In this document: piece by piece, positions 9,645-18,469 of the stretch | How the letters are laid out: each line of letters begins with the position of its first letter | Numbering within the stretch: the stretch's first letter is position 1 | Assembly (NCBI RefSeq): GCF_010550245.1 | Contig: NZ_JAAGLU010000024.1 | Span: 1-64,000, forward strand | Length of the DNA: 64,000 bases | Direction: 5' to 3' | Source of the DNA: Streptomyces sp. SID12501 | GTDB lineage: Bacteria > Actinomycetota > Actinomycetes > Streptomycetales > Streptomycetaceae | Program-made: the position numbers and the translations under genes | Notes under the pieces: model-generated | Database searches by the model: none | The model's input: the letters and a program-made list of their open reading frames with translations, nothing else | What the model was told of the DNA's origin: nothing

Positions 9645-9951
9645 CGGTTGAGCTGGGTGTTTCCGTCACGCGGACGGGAACCCTCGGTGTTCACGCGGAG
9701 TTGCTGACTCAGTGTGGCCGATGCCGTGTAGAAGTACGGGATTCGGGGAACCTTCTGGTCTCCCGCTACGTTTCTGCTACGTGCACAGTGACATCGCGGT
9801 GACAGGGTGTGGCGACGGGCAGGGTGCGGCTACCATGACCGGCACGAGGACGGGCGGCGCAAGGAAGCCGTCCCCTGGGGCGGCGCCGGGTGGTGCTGCC
9901 CCAAGTCCTGAGGACAGGGGAGGCCCCAAGCCGGGGCGAGGAGGGCGGGCC
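9645..9951. other. osaA-osaB intergenic region (307 bp)
   Basis: The gap is long enough to give osaB its own promoter. The clearest element is the osaB ribosome-binding site GAGGAGGG at 9938-9945. A GTTT-N13-GGGAAC arrangement at 9659-9681 only loosely resembles a SigB promoter. The osaB frame stays open upstream, but the conserved protein begins at 9952. Confidence 0.4.
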
Positions 9952-10638
9952 ATGGTGCAGAAGGCCAAGATCCTCCTGGTCGATGACCGGCCGGAGAATC
10001 TGCTGGCGCTGGAGGCCATCCTCTCTGCGTTGGATCAGACACTGGTACGGGCATCGTCCGGGGAGGAAGCGCTCAAGGCACTTCTGACGGACGACTTCGC
10101 GGTCATTCTGCTGGACGTCCAGATGCCGGGTATGGACGGCTTCGAGACAGCCGCTCACATCAAGCGGCGGGAGCGGACCCGGGACATCCCGATCATCTTC
10201 CTCACCGCGATCAACCACGGTCCGCACCACACCTTCCGGGGTTACGCGGCGGGCGCGGTGGACTACATCTCCAAGCCGTTCGACCCGTGGGTGCTGCGGG
10301 CGAAGGTCTCGGTGTTTGTCGAGCTCTATATGAAGAACTGCCAACTCCGGGAGCAGGCGGCCCTGTTGCGGCTGCAGCTGGAAGGCGGTGGCGGCAAGGT
10401 GTCGGTCGGTGCGGCCAAGGAACCGGCGGGTCTGCTCGCCGAGCTGTCCGCGCGGCTCGCGGCCGTCGAGGAGCAGGCGGAGGCGCTGTCCAAACAGCTC
10501 GACGACGAGTCGGCGGACGCGGCGGCGGTGGCCACGGCAGCCCATCTCGAACGCAAACTGACCGGCCTGCGCCGGGCTCTGGACGCGCTCGAACCGGGCA
10601 CCGGCAGCGGGGCACCCACGGTGCCGTCGCCGAACTGA
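9952..10638 (+). CDS. osaB: Response regulator with C-terminal coiled coil (OsaB)
   Basis: The 228-aa protein has a receiver domain in residues 5-125: DD acid pocket in LLVDDRPENL, phospho-acceptor Asp55 in LLDVQMPGMDGF, and the lysine in ISKPFDP. No DNA-binding domain follows; instead there is a helical, coiled-coil-like tail (LREQAALLRLQLE; later EEQAEALSKQL). Output is therefore probably by protein contact. It is the partner of OsaA upstream. I chose the ATG at 9952 because GAGGAGGG lies six bases before it and receiver homology starts at once; an in-frame ATG at 9835 would add a low-complexity leader. Confidence 0.9.
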   Translation: MVQKAKILLVDDRPENLLALEAILSALDQTLVRASSGEEALKALLTDDFAVILLDVQMPGMDGFETAAHIKRRERTRDIPIIFLTAINHGPHHTFRGYAAGAVDYISKPFDPWVLRAKVSVFVELYMKNCQLREQAALLRLQLEGGGGKVSVGAAKEPAGLLAELSARLAAVEEQAEALSKQLDDESADAAAVATAAHLERKLTGLRRALDALEPGTGSGAPTVPSPN

Positions 10639-10783
10639 CCCACGTACCGGGCGCCACTTCCCGCACAGAAGTCACCCGTACACCGAGCGCAGTTGCGCGT
10701 GAGCACGCGTCAGTTCCGTGCTCACGCAACGGCGACACGAACGGGTGAAGCAGTAGGCACACGTGTCCGCGGGCGTCTCCCGG

Positions 10784-10789
10784 TAACCT
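10784..10789 (+). promoter_or_regulatory. Candidate -10 element of a leaderless ftsK transcript
   Basis: TAACCT lies seven bases before the ftsK ATG, and no Shine-Dalgarno sequence precedes the start (the bases are ACACAC). Transcription would begin at or next to the A of ATG. No convincing -35 is visible. Confidence 0.4.
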
Positions 10790-10796
10790 CACACAC

Positions 10797-13508
10797 ATGG
10801 CCTCACGTCCTTCCGCAGCCAAGAAGCCGCCCGCGAAGAAGGCAGCCGTGCCCGGGAAGGCTCCGGCGAGGAAGGCCGCGGCGAAGAAGGCGCCCGCCAG
10901 GCGAGCGGCGGTGAAGAAGGCCGCGCCCCCTCCGGCACCCAGCCCCACCGGGGGCGTCTACAGACTCGTACGCGCCCTGTGGCTCGGCATCGCGCACGCC
11001 GTCGGTGCCGTGTTCCGCGGTATAGGGCAGGGCGCGAAGAACCTCGACCCGGCACACCGGAAGGACGGCGTGGCACTGCTGCTGCTCGCCCTCGCGCTGA
11101 TCGTCGCCGCGGGCACCTGGTCCAACCTGCGCGGACCCGTCGGTGACCTCGTCGAGATGCTGGTCACCGGCGCGTTCGGCCGCCTCGACCTGCTCGTGCC
11201 GATACTGCTCGCGGTCATCGCCGTACGGTTCATCAGGCATCCCGAGAAGCCCGACGCCAACGGCCGGATCGTCATCGGTCTTTCGGCGCTCGTCATCGGT
11301 GTGCTCGGGCAGGTCCACATCGCGTGCGGCGCGCCCGCGCGCAGTGACGGCATGCAGGCCATAAGGGACGCCGGTGGGCTCATCGGCTGGGGCGCGGCGA
11401 CCCCGCTGACATACACGATGGGCGACGTCCTCGCCGTACCGCTGCTGGTGCTGCTGACGGTCTTCGGGCTGCTCGTCGTCACCGCGACGCCCGTCAACGC
11501 GATTCCGCAGCGGCTGCGGCAGCTCGGGATCCGGCTCGGTATCCTCCGCGACCCCGAGGAGGACGGGCTCTCAGGGGACGACGAGCGGTACGACGACCAG
11601 TGGCGAGAGTCGCTGCCCGGGCGCCCCCGCAGGCGCGGGTCCGCCCCCGAGGAGTACGACCCGGACGGTGCCGAGCAGGAGGCGCTCTCCAAGCGCCGGA
11701 GCCGCCCCCGGCGCTCCGCGGTGCGCCAGCCCGACCCCGGGCGGCCGATGGACGCCGTGGACGTCGCCGCGGCCGCCGCTGCCGCGCTCGACGGGGCCGT
11801 CCTGCACGGCATGCCGCCCTCGCCGATCGTCGCCGACCTCACCCAGGGGGTGACTGGAGCCGGCGACCGCGAGGAGACGGCCCCGACGCGCACTCCCGTC
11901 CCGGGGGCACGCCCCAAGCAGGAGAAGCTCAGGGCGGAACCGGTCAAGGCGGGGGTCCCGGACCTCACGAAGGCGCCGCCGGAGACGATGCGCGACCTGC
12001 CGCCGCGCGCCGAGCAGCTCCAGCTCTCCGGGGACATCACCTACTCGTTGCCGTCCCTCGACCTGCTGGAACGCGGCGGCCCCGGCAAGACGCGCAGCGC
12101 GGCGAACGACGTGGTGGTGGCCTCCCTCACGAACGTCTTCATGGAGTTCAAGGTCGACGCCGCGGTCACCGGCTTCACCCGCGGTCCGACGGTCACGCGG
12201 TACGAGGTGGAACTGGGCCCCGCGGTGAAGGTCGAGCGGATCACCGCCCTCACCAAGAACATCGCGTACGCCGTCGCCAGCCCCGACGTACGGATCATCA
12301 GCCCGATCCCCGGCAAGTCGGCGGTCGGCATCGAGATCCCCAACACCGATCGAGAGATGGTCAACCTGGGGGACGTGCTCCGGCTGGCCGACGCGGCCGA
12401 GGACGACCACCCGATGCTGGTCGCGCTCGGCAAGGACGTCGAGGGCGGTTATGTGATGGCCAACCTCGCGAAGATGCCCCACCTGCTCGTCGCAGGTGCG
12501 ACCGGTTCGGGCAAATCGTCCTGTATCAACTGCCTGATCACGTCGGTCATGGTCCGGGCGACTCCGGAAGACGTCCGGATGGTCCTCGTCGACCCCAAGC
12601 GTGTCGAGCTGACCGCGTACGAGGGCATCCCGCACCTGATCACGCCGATCATCACCAACCCGAAGCGGGCCGCGGAGGCGCTCCAGTGGGTCGTACGGGA
12701 GATGGATCTGCGGTACGACGATCTGGCCGCGTTCGGATACCGGCACATCGACGACTTCAACGAGGCCATCAGGAACGGCAAGGTCAAGCTGCCCGAGGGC
12801 AGTGAGCGCGAGCTTCACCCTTACCCGTATCTCCTGGTGATCGTCGACGAGCTCGCCGACCTGATGATGGTGGCCCCCAGGGATGTCGAGGACGCCATCG
12901 TGCGCATCACGCAGCTCGCGCGCGCGGCCGGCATCCACCTGGTCCTCGCCACGCAGCGGCCGTCCGTCGACGTGGTCACCGGGTTGATCAAGGCGAACGT
13001 GCCGTCGAGGCTCGCCTTCGCCACCTCCTCGCTGGCCGACTCGCGGGTCATCCTCGACCAGCCCGGAGCCGAGAAGCTGATCGGCAAGGGCGACGGACTG
13101 TTCCTGCCGATGGGCGCCAACAAGCCCACCCGTATGCAGGGTGCCTTCGTGACCGAGGACGAGGTCGCGGTGATCGTCCAGCACTGCAAGGACCAGATGG
13201 CGCCGGTCTTCCGGGACGACGTCACCGTGGGCACCAAGCAGAAGAAGGAGGTCGACGAGGAGATCGGCGACGATCTCGAACTGCTGTGCGCGGCGGCCGA
13301 ACTCGTCGTCAGCAGCCAGTTCGGGTCCACGTCGATGCTCCAGCGCAAGCTGCGCGTCGGGTTCGCCAAGGCGGGACGGCTGATGGACCTCATGGAGACG
13401 CGGGGGATCGTCGGGCCGAGCGAGGGGTCCAAGGCACGTGACGTTCTTGTGAAGGCTGACGGGCTGGACGAGATGCTCGCGGTGATTCGTGGGCAGGCTG
13501 ACTCCTAG
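10797..13508 (+). CDS. ftsK: DNA translocase FtsK/SpoIIIE
   Basis: This 903-aa membrane-anchored DNA pump clears chromosomes from division and sporulation septa. A Lys/Ala-rich basic N-terminus of about 45 residues precedes several hydrophobic segments (about 75-235). A charged linker (about 245-410) follows, then the RecA-like motor with Walker A GATGSGKS at 567-574 and a Walker B-like stretch LLVIVDELADLMM. The C-terminal gamma domain is a winged helix that recognises KOPS-like sequences (AAELVVSSQFGSTSMLQRKLRVGF). Length and order are normal for actinobacterial FtsK. An SOS-linked role cannot be inferred here. Confidence 0.96.
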   Translation: MASRPSAAKKPPAKKAAVPGKAPARKAAAKKAPARRAAVKKAAPPPAPSPTGGVYRLVRALWLGIAHAVGAVFRGIGQGAKNLDPAHRKDGVALLLLALALIVAAGTWSNLRGPVGDLVEMLVTGAFGRLDLLVPILLAVIAVRFIRHPEKPDANGRIVIGLSALVIGVLGQVHIACGAPARSDGMQAIRDAGGLIGWGAATPLTYTMGDVLAVPLLVLLTVFGLLVVTATPVNAIPQRLRQLGIRLGILRDPEEDGLSGDDERYDDQWRESLPGRPRRRGSAPEEYDPDGAEQEALSKRRSRPRRSAVRQPDPGRPMDAVDVAAAAAAALDGAVLHGMPPSPIVADLTQGVTGAGDREETAPTRTPVPGARPKQEKLRAEPVKAGVPDLTKAPPETMRDLPPRAEQLQLSGDITYSLPSLDLLERGGPGKTRSAANDVVVASLTNVFMEFKVDAAVTGFTRGPTVTRYEVELGPAVKVERITALTKNIAYAVASPDVRIISPIPGKSAVGIEIPNTDREMVNLGDVLRLADAAEDDHPMLVALGKDVEGGYVMANLAKMPHLLVAGATGSGKSSCINCLITSVMVRATPEDVRMVLVDPKRVELTAYEGIPHLITPIITNPKRAAEALQWVVREMDLRYDDLAAFGYRHIDDFNEAIRNGKVKLPEGSERELHPYPYLLVIVDELADLMMVAPRDVEDAIVRITQLARAAGIHLVLATQRPSVDVVTGLIKANVPSRLAFATSSLADSRVILDQPGAEKLIGKGDGLFLPMGANKPTRMQGAFVTEDEVAVIVQHCKDQMAPVFRDDVTVGTKQKKEVDEEIGDDLELLCAAAELVVSSQFGSTSMLQRKLRVGFAKAGRLMDLMETRGIVGPSEGSKARDVLVKADGLDEMLAVIRGQADS

Positions 13509-13778
13509 GGAGTCGTCCGGTGTACGGGCGTCCGTGTGTGCGGCAACCGGGTGGTCGATCGTGACTCACTCGTAAGGGATCATTGGGCAACCGTTTCCCT
13601 TCCGCGTACGTCAAGTTGAGGGAGACGGCAGATCCTTGCCTCTCCATGACCTCGCCATCGGCGTGTCCTGGCCATTCCGATGGCGTACAAAGTCCGTCCG
13701 CCCGGTTGCCCCACTCTTTCCGAACCCCCCTAAACTGAACCTCCAGCACAGGTGGCTAAACGCTCGAAAGGCGCCCCC

Positions 13779-14627
13779 GTGTCCATCGGCAACTCTCCAC
13801 AAGACGAGCGTCCGTTCGAAGAAGACCGCGACGATCGCGAGGAAGCAGCCCGCCCTTCGATCGGCCGCGCCCTCCAGCAGGCGCGCATCGCGGCAGGGCT
13901 GACCGTCGACGACGTCAGTTCCGCCACCCGGGTCCGGATCGCCATCGTGCACGCGATCGAACAGGACGACTTCGCCCCCTGCGGCGGAGACGTCTACGCG
14001 CGCGGGCACATCCGGACGATCGCCCGTGCCGTCCACCTCGACCCCGAACCGCTGCTCTCGCAGTTCGCCGACGCCCACGGCGGGCGTCCGGCGCCGACCC
14101 CCGCCGCGCCCATGTTCGAGGCGGAACGCATCCGCCCCGAGCGGCGCGGACCGAACTGGACCGCGGCGATGGTCGCCGCGATCGTCGCCGTGATCGGCTT
14201 CGTCGGCTTCACGCTGGTCAAGGGCGGTGACGAGGGCACACAGGCGCAGGTCGCCGAGGGCTCCACGCCCACGGCCAGCGCCCCGGCCTCCGCCACACCC
14301 AAGAAGGACAAGCCAGCCGACCCGAAGCCGGACCCGTCGGACAGCGCGATCGCGGCGGCGCCGCGCGACAAGGTGACCGTCCAGGTGAGCGCCGCGGACG
14401 GACGCAGCTGGATCTCCGCCAAGGACCACAACGGCCGCCTGCTCTTCGACGGCCTGCTCAAGCAGGGCCAGTCGCAGACCTTCCAGGACAACGAGGAGAT
14501 CAACCTTGTCCTGGGCGACGCGGGCGCCATCCAGCTGTACGTGAACGGCAAGAAGATCGAGGACGAGTTCCAGCCGGGTGCCGTGGAGCGACTCACGTAC
14601 ACGAAGGGCGACCCCGAGGTCGGATAA
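13779..14627 (+). CDS. RodZ-like helix-turn-helix membrane protein
   Basis: The 282-aa protein begins with an acidic leader. An Xre-type helix-turn-helix follows at about 25-90 (GRALQQARIAAGLTVDDVS; then YARGHIRTIA), as in RodZ. A single transmembrane helix lies at about 127-147. A Pro/Ala/Lys-rich linker leads to a C-terminal beta domain of the DUF4115/RodZ type (residues about 195-280). RodZ ties cell-shape cytoskeleton to the envelope; in actinobacteria the function is less clear. I prefer GTG 13779, with GAAAGG eight bases upstream; GTG 13752, in frame, would add nine residues. The upstream gap of about 270 bp shows no firm promoter. Confidence 0.85.
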   Translation: MSIGNSPQDERPFEEDRDDREEAARPSIGRALQQARIAAGLTVDDVSSATRVRIAIVHAIEQDDFAPCGGDVYARGHIRTIARAVHLDPEPLLSQFADAHGGRPAPTPAAPMFEAERIRPERRGPNWTAAMVAAIVAVIGFVGFTLVKGGDEGTQAQVAEGSTPTASAPASATPKKDKPADPKPDPSDSAIAAAPRDKVTVQVSAADGRSWISAKDHNGRLLFDGLLKQGQSQTFQDNEEINLVLGDAGAIQLYVNGKKIEDEFQPGAVERLTYTKGDPEVG

Positions 14628-14660
14628 GCGGCACTCCGCTTCTGGGGTTGATTGACAGGT

Positions 14661-14692
14661 ACGGGGCTGGCCCAGGACGGGGCCAGCCCCGT
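14661..14692 (+). terminator. Hairpin terminator after the rodZ-like gene
   Basis: A perfect 13-bp stem (14661-14673 pairing with 14680-14692) with a six-base loop follows the stop codon by about 33 bp. It separates this gene from the rimO promoter. Confidence 0.75.
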
Positions 14693-14701
14693 CGACGTGG
14701 G

Positions 14702-14724
14702 GTGTCAGTGGGACGAAGTAGTCT
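14702..14724 (+). promoter_or_regulatory. PafBC-type (LexA-independent DNA damage) promoter motif before rimO
   Basis: The sequence reads GTGTCAGTG - eight bases - TAGTCT. This matches the mycobacterial damage motif tTGTCRgtg-N8-TAnnnT except for G in the weakly conserved first position. The hexamer ends seven bases before the rimO ATG, so the predicted transcript is leaderless. No ribosome-binding site is visible. Confidence 0.55.
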
Positions 14725-14731
14725 TGAGTCC

Positions 14732-16303
14732 ATGCCTGAACGCCGTACCGTCGCACTTGTCACCCTTGGCTGCGCCCGTAACGAGGTGGACTCGGAGGAG
14801 CTCGCAGGCCGCTTGGAGGCGGACGGCTGGCAACTCGTGGAGGACGCCGAGGACGCGGACGTCGCCGTCGTCAACACCTGTGGCTTCGTCGAGGCCGCCA
14901 AGAAGGACTCCGTCGACGCCCTTCTGGAGGCCAACGACCTCAAGGGGCACGGCAGAACCCAGGCCGTCGTGGCGGTGGGCTGCATGGCCGAGCGGTACGG
15001 CAAGGAACTCGCCGAGGCGCTCCCCGAGGCGGACGGCGTGCTCGGCTTCGACGACTACGCCGACATCTCGGACCGCCTCCGGACCATTCTGAACGGCGGT
15101 GTCCACGCCTCGCACACCCCGCGCGACCGGCGCAAGCTGCTGCCGATCAGTCCGGCGGAGCGGCAGGGCGCGGGTGCGGGAGTCGCCCTTCCGGGGCACG
15201 GTGCCGCCACGGACGCCGAAGCCGGGCCGGTCGCCGGGCCGGTGGAACCGGCTGAGGCTCCTGCCGATCTTCCCGAAGGCGTCGCTCCGGTCTCCGGCCC
15301 CCGTGCACCGCTGCGCCGGCGGCTCGACGGCGCGCCCGTCGCCTCGGTGAAGCTCGCCTCCGGCTGCGACCGGCGCTGCACCTTCTGCGCCATCCCGTCC
15401 TTCCGCGGCTCCTTCATCTCGCGCCGCCCGAGCGACGTACTGAACGAGACCAGGTGGCTCGCCGAGCAGGGCGTCAAGGAGGTCATGCTCGTCTCCGAGA
15501 ACAACACCTCGTACGGCAAGGACCTGGGCGACATCCGGCTGCTGGAGTCGCTGCTGCCCGAGCTCGCGGACGTCGACGGCATCGAGCGCGTGCGGGTGAG
15601 CTACCTCCAGCCCGCCGAGATGCGCCCGGGGCTCATCGACGTACTGACCTCGACCCCGAAGGTCGCCCCCTACTTCGACCTCTCCTTCCAGCACTCCGCG
15701 CCCGACGTGCTGCGCGCGATGCGGCGCTTCGGTGACACCGACCGCTTCCTGGAGCTGCTCGACACCATCCGGGGCAAGGCGCCGCAGGCCGGCGTGCGGT
15801 CCAACTTCATCGTGGGCTTCCCCGGTGAGACGGAGGCCGACCTGGCGGAGCTGGAGCGGTTCCTGACCAACGCGCGTCTGGACGCCATCGGTGTCTTCGG
15901 GTACTCCGACGAGGACGGCACGGAAGCGGCGACGTACGACAACAAGCTCGACGAGGACGTGGTCGAGGCGCGGCTCGCCCGGGTGTCGCGGCTGGCCGAG
16001 GAACTGGTCTCGCAGCGCGCGGATGAGCGCGTCGGCGAGACGGTGCACGTGCTGGTCGAGTCGGTCGGCGGCGAGGACGGCGCGTACGGCCGTGGCGCGC
16101 ACCAGGCGCCGGAGACCGACGGGCAGGTGCTGTTCACCAACTTCGAGGACTTCGCCGGTCTCACGAGCGGCGAAGAGCTGAGTGTCGGTCGTATGGTCGA
16201 GGCGAAAGTGGTCGGTACAGAAGGTGTCGACCTGCTGGCCGAGCTGCTCCCGGGCCCGGTTGGCTCGCTCGCGTGTTCGCATTCAGAGGAGGCGGCCAGA
16301 TGA
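14732..16303 (+). CDS. rimO: Ribosomal protein S12 methylthiotransferase RimO
   Basis: This 523-aa radical-SAM enzyme adds a methylthio group to an aspartate of ribosomal protein S12. The N-terminal UPF0004 domain carries the cluster cysteines in TLGCARNEVDSE, NTCGFVE and VGCMAERY. The radical-SAM motif CDRRCTFC (CxxxCxxC) lies near residue 215. A C-terminal TRAM-like domain ends the protein. An insertion of about 70 residues, rich in Ala/Gly/Pro, separates the UPF0004 and SAM domains and makes it longer than the E. coli protein (about 440 aa). The ATG at 14732 begins the conserved sequence and fits the leaderless promoter. The stop overlaps the pgsA start (ATGA), so the two are translationally coupled. 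Confidence 0.93.
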   Translation: MPERRTVALVTLGCARNEVDSEELAGRLEADGWQLVEDAEDADVAVVNTCGFVEAAKKDSVDALLEANDLKGHGRTQAVVAVGCMAERYGKELAEALPEADGVLGFDDYADISDRLRTILNGGVHASHTPRDRRKLLPISPAERQGAGAGVALPGHGAATDAEAGPVAGPVEPAEAPADLPEGVAPVSGPRAPLRRRLDGAPVASVKLASGCDRRCTFCAIPSFRGSFISRRPSDVLNETRWLAEQGVKEVMLVSENNTSYGKDLGDIRLLESLLPELADVDGIERVRVSYLQPAEMRPGLIDVLTSTPKVAPYFDLSFQHSAPDVLRAMRRFGDTDRFLELLDTIRGKAPQAGVRSNFIVGFPGETEADLAELERFLTNARLDAIGVFGYSDEDGTEAATYDNKLDEDVVEARLARVSRLAEELVSQRADERVGETVHVLVESVGGEDGAYGRGAHQAPETDGQVLFTNFEDFAGLTSGEELSVGRMVEAKVVGTEGVDLLAELLPGPVGSLACSHSEEAAR

Positions 16304-17139
16304 CCGGAGTCCCGGCATCCGCAGCGGGCGGCTCCTCCGGCGCGCGGAACGCCAAGAGCGTGCCGGGTGCGGTGGCTGTGCCGGGCGCGATGGGTGCCAC
16401 CGGGGCCGTCGGCCCCTCGGTCGCCCCCGGGGCCTTCGGCGCCGCTGTGGTTTCCGGGGTGTCCGAGCCTCTTGTCGACTCCCTGGATTCTGGCGATCAG
16501 GAGGGCGGGAAGGCGGTGCGTGGCGGGAAGTTGGGCGCCGCGGCCGTCAATCAGGCCAGCCTCTGGAACATCGCGAACATTCTTACGATGATCCGCCTGC
16601 TGCTTGTGCCGGGCTTCGTGGCCCTGATGCTGGCCGAAGGCGGGTACGATCCGGCATGGCGCTCGTTCGCCTGGGCGGCCTTCGCCGTCGCCATGATCAC
16701 CGACATCTTCGACGGTCATCTGGCGCGTACGTACGACCTTGTCACCGACTTCGGGAAGATCGCCGACCCCATCGCCGACAAGGCGATCATGGGGTCGGCG
16801 CTGATCTGTCTCTCCGCACTCGGTGATCTGCCATGGTGGGTGACCGGAGTGGTCCTCGGGCGTGAGCTCGGGATCACTTTGCTGCGCTTCGTGGTGATCC
16901 GCTACGGCGTGATCCCCGCGAGCCGCGGCGGCAAGCTCAAGACGCTCACGCAGGGCGTGGCCGTCGGGATGTACGTGCTGGTGCTGACGGGACCGCTGGC
17001 GACGCTGAGGTTCTGGGTGATGGCCGCGGCGGTGGTGCTGACCGTGGTGACCGGGCTCGACTATGTAAGACAGGCCATTGTGCTGCGCCGCCAGGGAATC
17101 ACCGACCGCGAGGCCGCGTCCATGGAGGCGGAACGGTGA
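16300..17139 (+). CDS. pgsA: CDP-diacylglycerol-glycerol-3-phosphate 3-phosphatidyltransferase
   Basis: The 279-aa membrane enzyme makes phosphatidylglycerophosphate from CDP-diacylglycerol and glycerol-3-phosphate. The CDP-alcohol phosphotransferase signature (DGxxAR-x8-Gxxx D-xxx D) is visible as DGHLARTYDLVTDFGKIADP. Four to six hydrophobic segments follow in residues about 90-265. The first 85 residues are a Gly/Ala/Ser-rich extension that is not part of the fold. The start is the ATG that overlaps the rimO stop, with AGAGGAGG nine bases upstream. The next gene overlaps by GTGA. The order pgsA-cinA-clgR is conserved in actinobacteria. Confidence 0.9.
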   Translation: MTGVPASAAGGSSGARNAKSVPGAVAVPGAMGATGAVGPSVAPGAFGAAVVSGVSEPLVDSLDSGDQEGGKAVRGGKLGAAAVNQASLWNIANILTMIRLLLVPGFVALMLAEGGYDPAWRSFAWAAFAVAMITDIFDGHLARTYDLVTDFGKIADPIADKAIMGSALICLSALGDLPWWVTGVVLGRELGITLLRFVVIRYGVIPASRGGKLKTLTQGVAVGMYVLVLTGPLATLRFWVMAAAVVLTVVTGLDYVRQAIVLRRQGITDREAASMEAER

Positions 17140-17681
17140 GTTCCGTGGCCGCCGACGTGGTGAGACTACTGACAGTGAGGGGTGAGACGCTCGCTGTCGC
17201 GGAGTCCCTCACGGGTGGTCTGGTCGCGGCGGAGATCACATCGGTGCCCGGGGCCTCCAAGGCGTTCCGGGGCGCGGTGACGGCGTACGCGACCGAACTG
17301 AAGCACCAGGTGCTGGGTGTCGACGCAGCCCTGCTGGCCACCCGAGGAGCAGTGGATCCGCAGGTCGCGGCCCAGATGGCGGCCGGCGCCCGCAGGGTTC
17401 TCGGCGCCGACTGGGGTATCGCGACGACCGGTGTCGCCGGCCCGGAACCGCAGGACGGGCAGTCCGTCGGAACGGTTTTCGTGGCCGTGGCCGGCCCTCG
17501 CGCAGCGGATTCCGGTTTCGAAGGTGGCGGAAAAGTGGCGTCGCTGCGGTTGAACGGCTCCCGGGCGGAAATTCGTAAGGAGAGTGTACGGAGCGTACTC
17601 GCACTCCTCCTGGAGGAGATCGCGGGCGAACAGACCGGAAACGAGCGGGCACAGGATACGGAACAGAACGGGGGGACCTGA
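17136..17681 (+). CDS. CinA C-terminal domain protein (nicotinamide-nucleotide amidase family)
   Basis: The 181-aa protein corresponds to the C-terminal domain of CinA alone, the PncC-type amidase that deamidates NMN to nicotinate mononucleotide. The hallmark AESLTGGLVAAEI is at about 19-31, SKAFRGAVTAYATELK follows, and GIATTGVAGPEPQDG holds the active-site region. The molybdopterin-binding-like N-terminal domain of full CinA is absent, which is usual in actinobacteria. The GTG start overlaps the pgsA stop, so translation is coupled. NMN amidase activity is inferred from the family. Confidence 0.88.
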   Translation: MSSVAADVVRLLTVRGETLAVAESLTGGLVAAEITSVPGASKAFRGAVTAYATELKHQVLGVDAALLATRGAVDPQVAAQMAAGARRVLGADWGIATTGVAGPEPQDGQSVGTVFVAVAGPRAADSGFEGGGKVASLRLNGSRAEIRKESVRSVLALLLEEIAGEQTGNERAQDTEQNGGT

Positions 17682-17790
17682 TGTTTGCAGCCCTGAGTGA
17701 ACACGACATCGCTCCCCGCACGGCCGCGGCGCAAGGCGGTACGGTGGGGCGTGAAGGATGCGGCTACACGGTCCGAGGAGGGAGCCACCG

Positions 17791-18165
17791 ATGATTCTGC
17801 TCCGTCGCCTGTTGGGTGACGTGCTGCGTCGGCAGCGCCAGCGCCAGGGCCGTACTCTGCGCGAAGTCTCCTCGTCCGCCCGAGTCTCACTCGGCTATCT
17901 CTCCGAGGTGGAGCGGGGGCAGAAGGAGGCATCCTCCGAGCTGCTGTCCGCGATCTGCGACGCGCTGGACGTACGGATGTCCGAGCTCATGCGGGAAGTG
18001 AGCGACGATCTCGCTCTCGCCGAGCTGGCCCAGTCTGCTGCGGCCAACGAACCTGTACCCACACCGGTGCGTCCCAGGCTGGGTTCCGTGTCGGTGGCCG
18101 GTGTGCCACCGGAACGGGTGACCATCAAGGCGCCCGCCGAAGCGGTGGACGTCGTCGCCGCCTGA
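17791..18165 (+). CDS. clgR: Xre-family regulator ClgR
   Basis: This 124-aa transcriptional activator has an Xre-type helix-turn-helix at about 10-70 (LRRQRQRQGRTLREVS; SLGYLSEVERGQKEASSELL). In Streptomyces and relatives ClgR activates clp protease and lon genes and is itself degraded by ClpP through two terminal alanines. This copy ends in VVAA, so that degron is present. It lies 109 bp after the cinA-like gene, the position it holds in other actinobacteria. The start is ATG 17791 with GAGGAGGGA eight bases upstream. The gap before it is long enough for its own promoter. Confidence 0.88.
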   Translation: MILLRRLLGDVLRRQRQRQGRTLREVSSSARVSLGYLSEVERGQKEASSELLSAICDALDVRMSELMREVSDDLALAELAQSAAANEPVPTPVRPRLGSVSVAGVPPERVTIKAPAEAVDVVAA

Positions 18166-18469
18166 GGTGCGCGAACAGTACGAGCAGTGAGTGTGTGAGA
18201 GCCCCGGCCGGGGCTTCTCCGGGGAGACCCGGAGGAGCGGTCGGGGTTTTTCGCGTTGTGCACACGCCCTGGGCACCTGCCTGCGCACTCTCGTGGGCCG
18301 TCCATGGGTGCGTTTGCCGGTGGGGCGTGGGGCGGTCATGGTGGGGAGGAGGCGGGCGCGTGCGGGTTTCCCGGGTGTCCGTCCTTGGGAAAGCGGTGCG
18401 CCTCTGTGCCGGTGATGCGCCCTGTGTGCGGGAGAGCGTCGCGTTCTAGCGTGGGGCTGGAGGTGGGCC
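18166..18469. other. Intergenic region between clgR and a small membrane gene (304 bp)
   Basis: Apart from the clgR terminator near its left end, the region holds only a possible -10 (TAGCGT, about 18447-18452) close to the next gene. Short open frames here have no ribosome-binding site and low-complexity translations, so none is called. Confidence 0.4.
18197..18219 (+). terminator. Hairpin terminator after clgR
   Basis: A GC palindrome (AGCCCCGGCCGGGGCT, 18200-18215) flanked by partly complementary GAG and CTC lies about 30 bp after the clgR stop. Confidence 0.65.

Noticed and set aside
9659..9681. SigB-type promoter GTTT-N13-GGGAAC before osaB
   Set aside because: The spacer is shorter than the usual 14-16 bp and the -10 lacks the T of GGGTAY. 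Too weak to call from sequence.
13499..13513. Short GACTCC-TAG-GGAGTC hairpin at the end of ftsK
   Set aside because: The stem is six bases, spans the stop codon and has no T tract; not strong enough to call a terminator.
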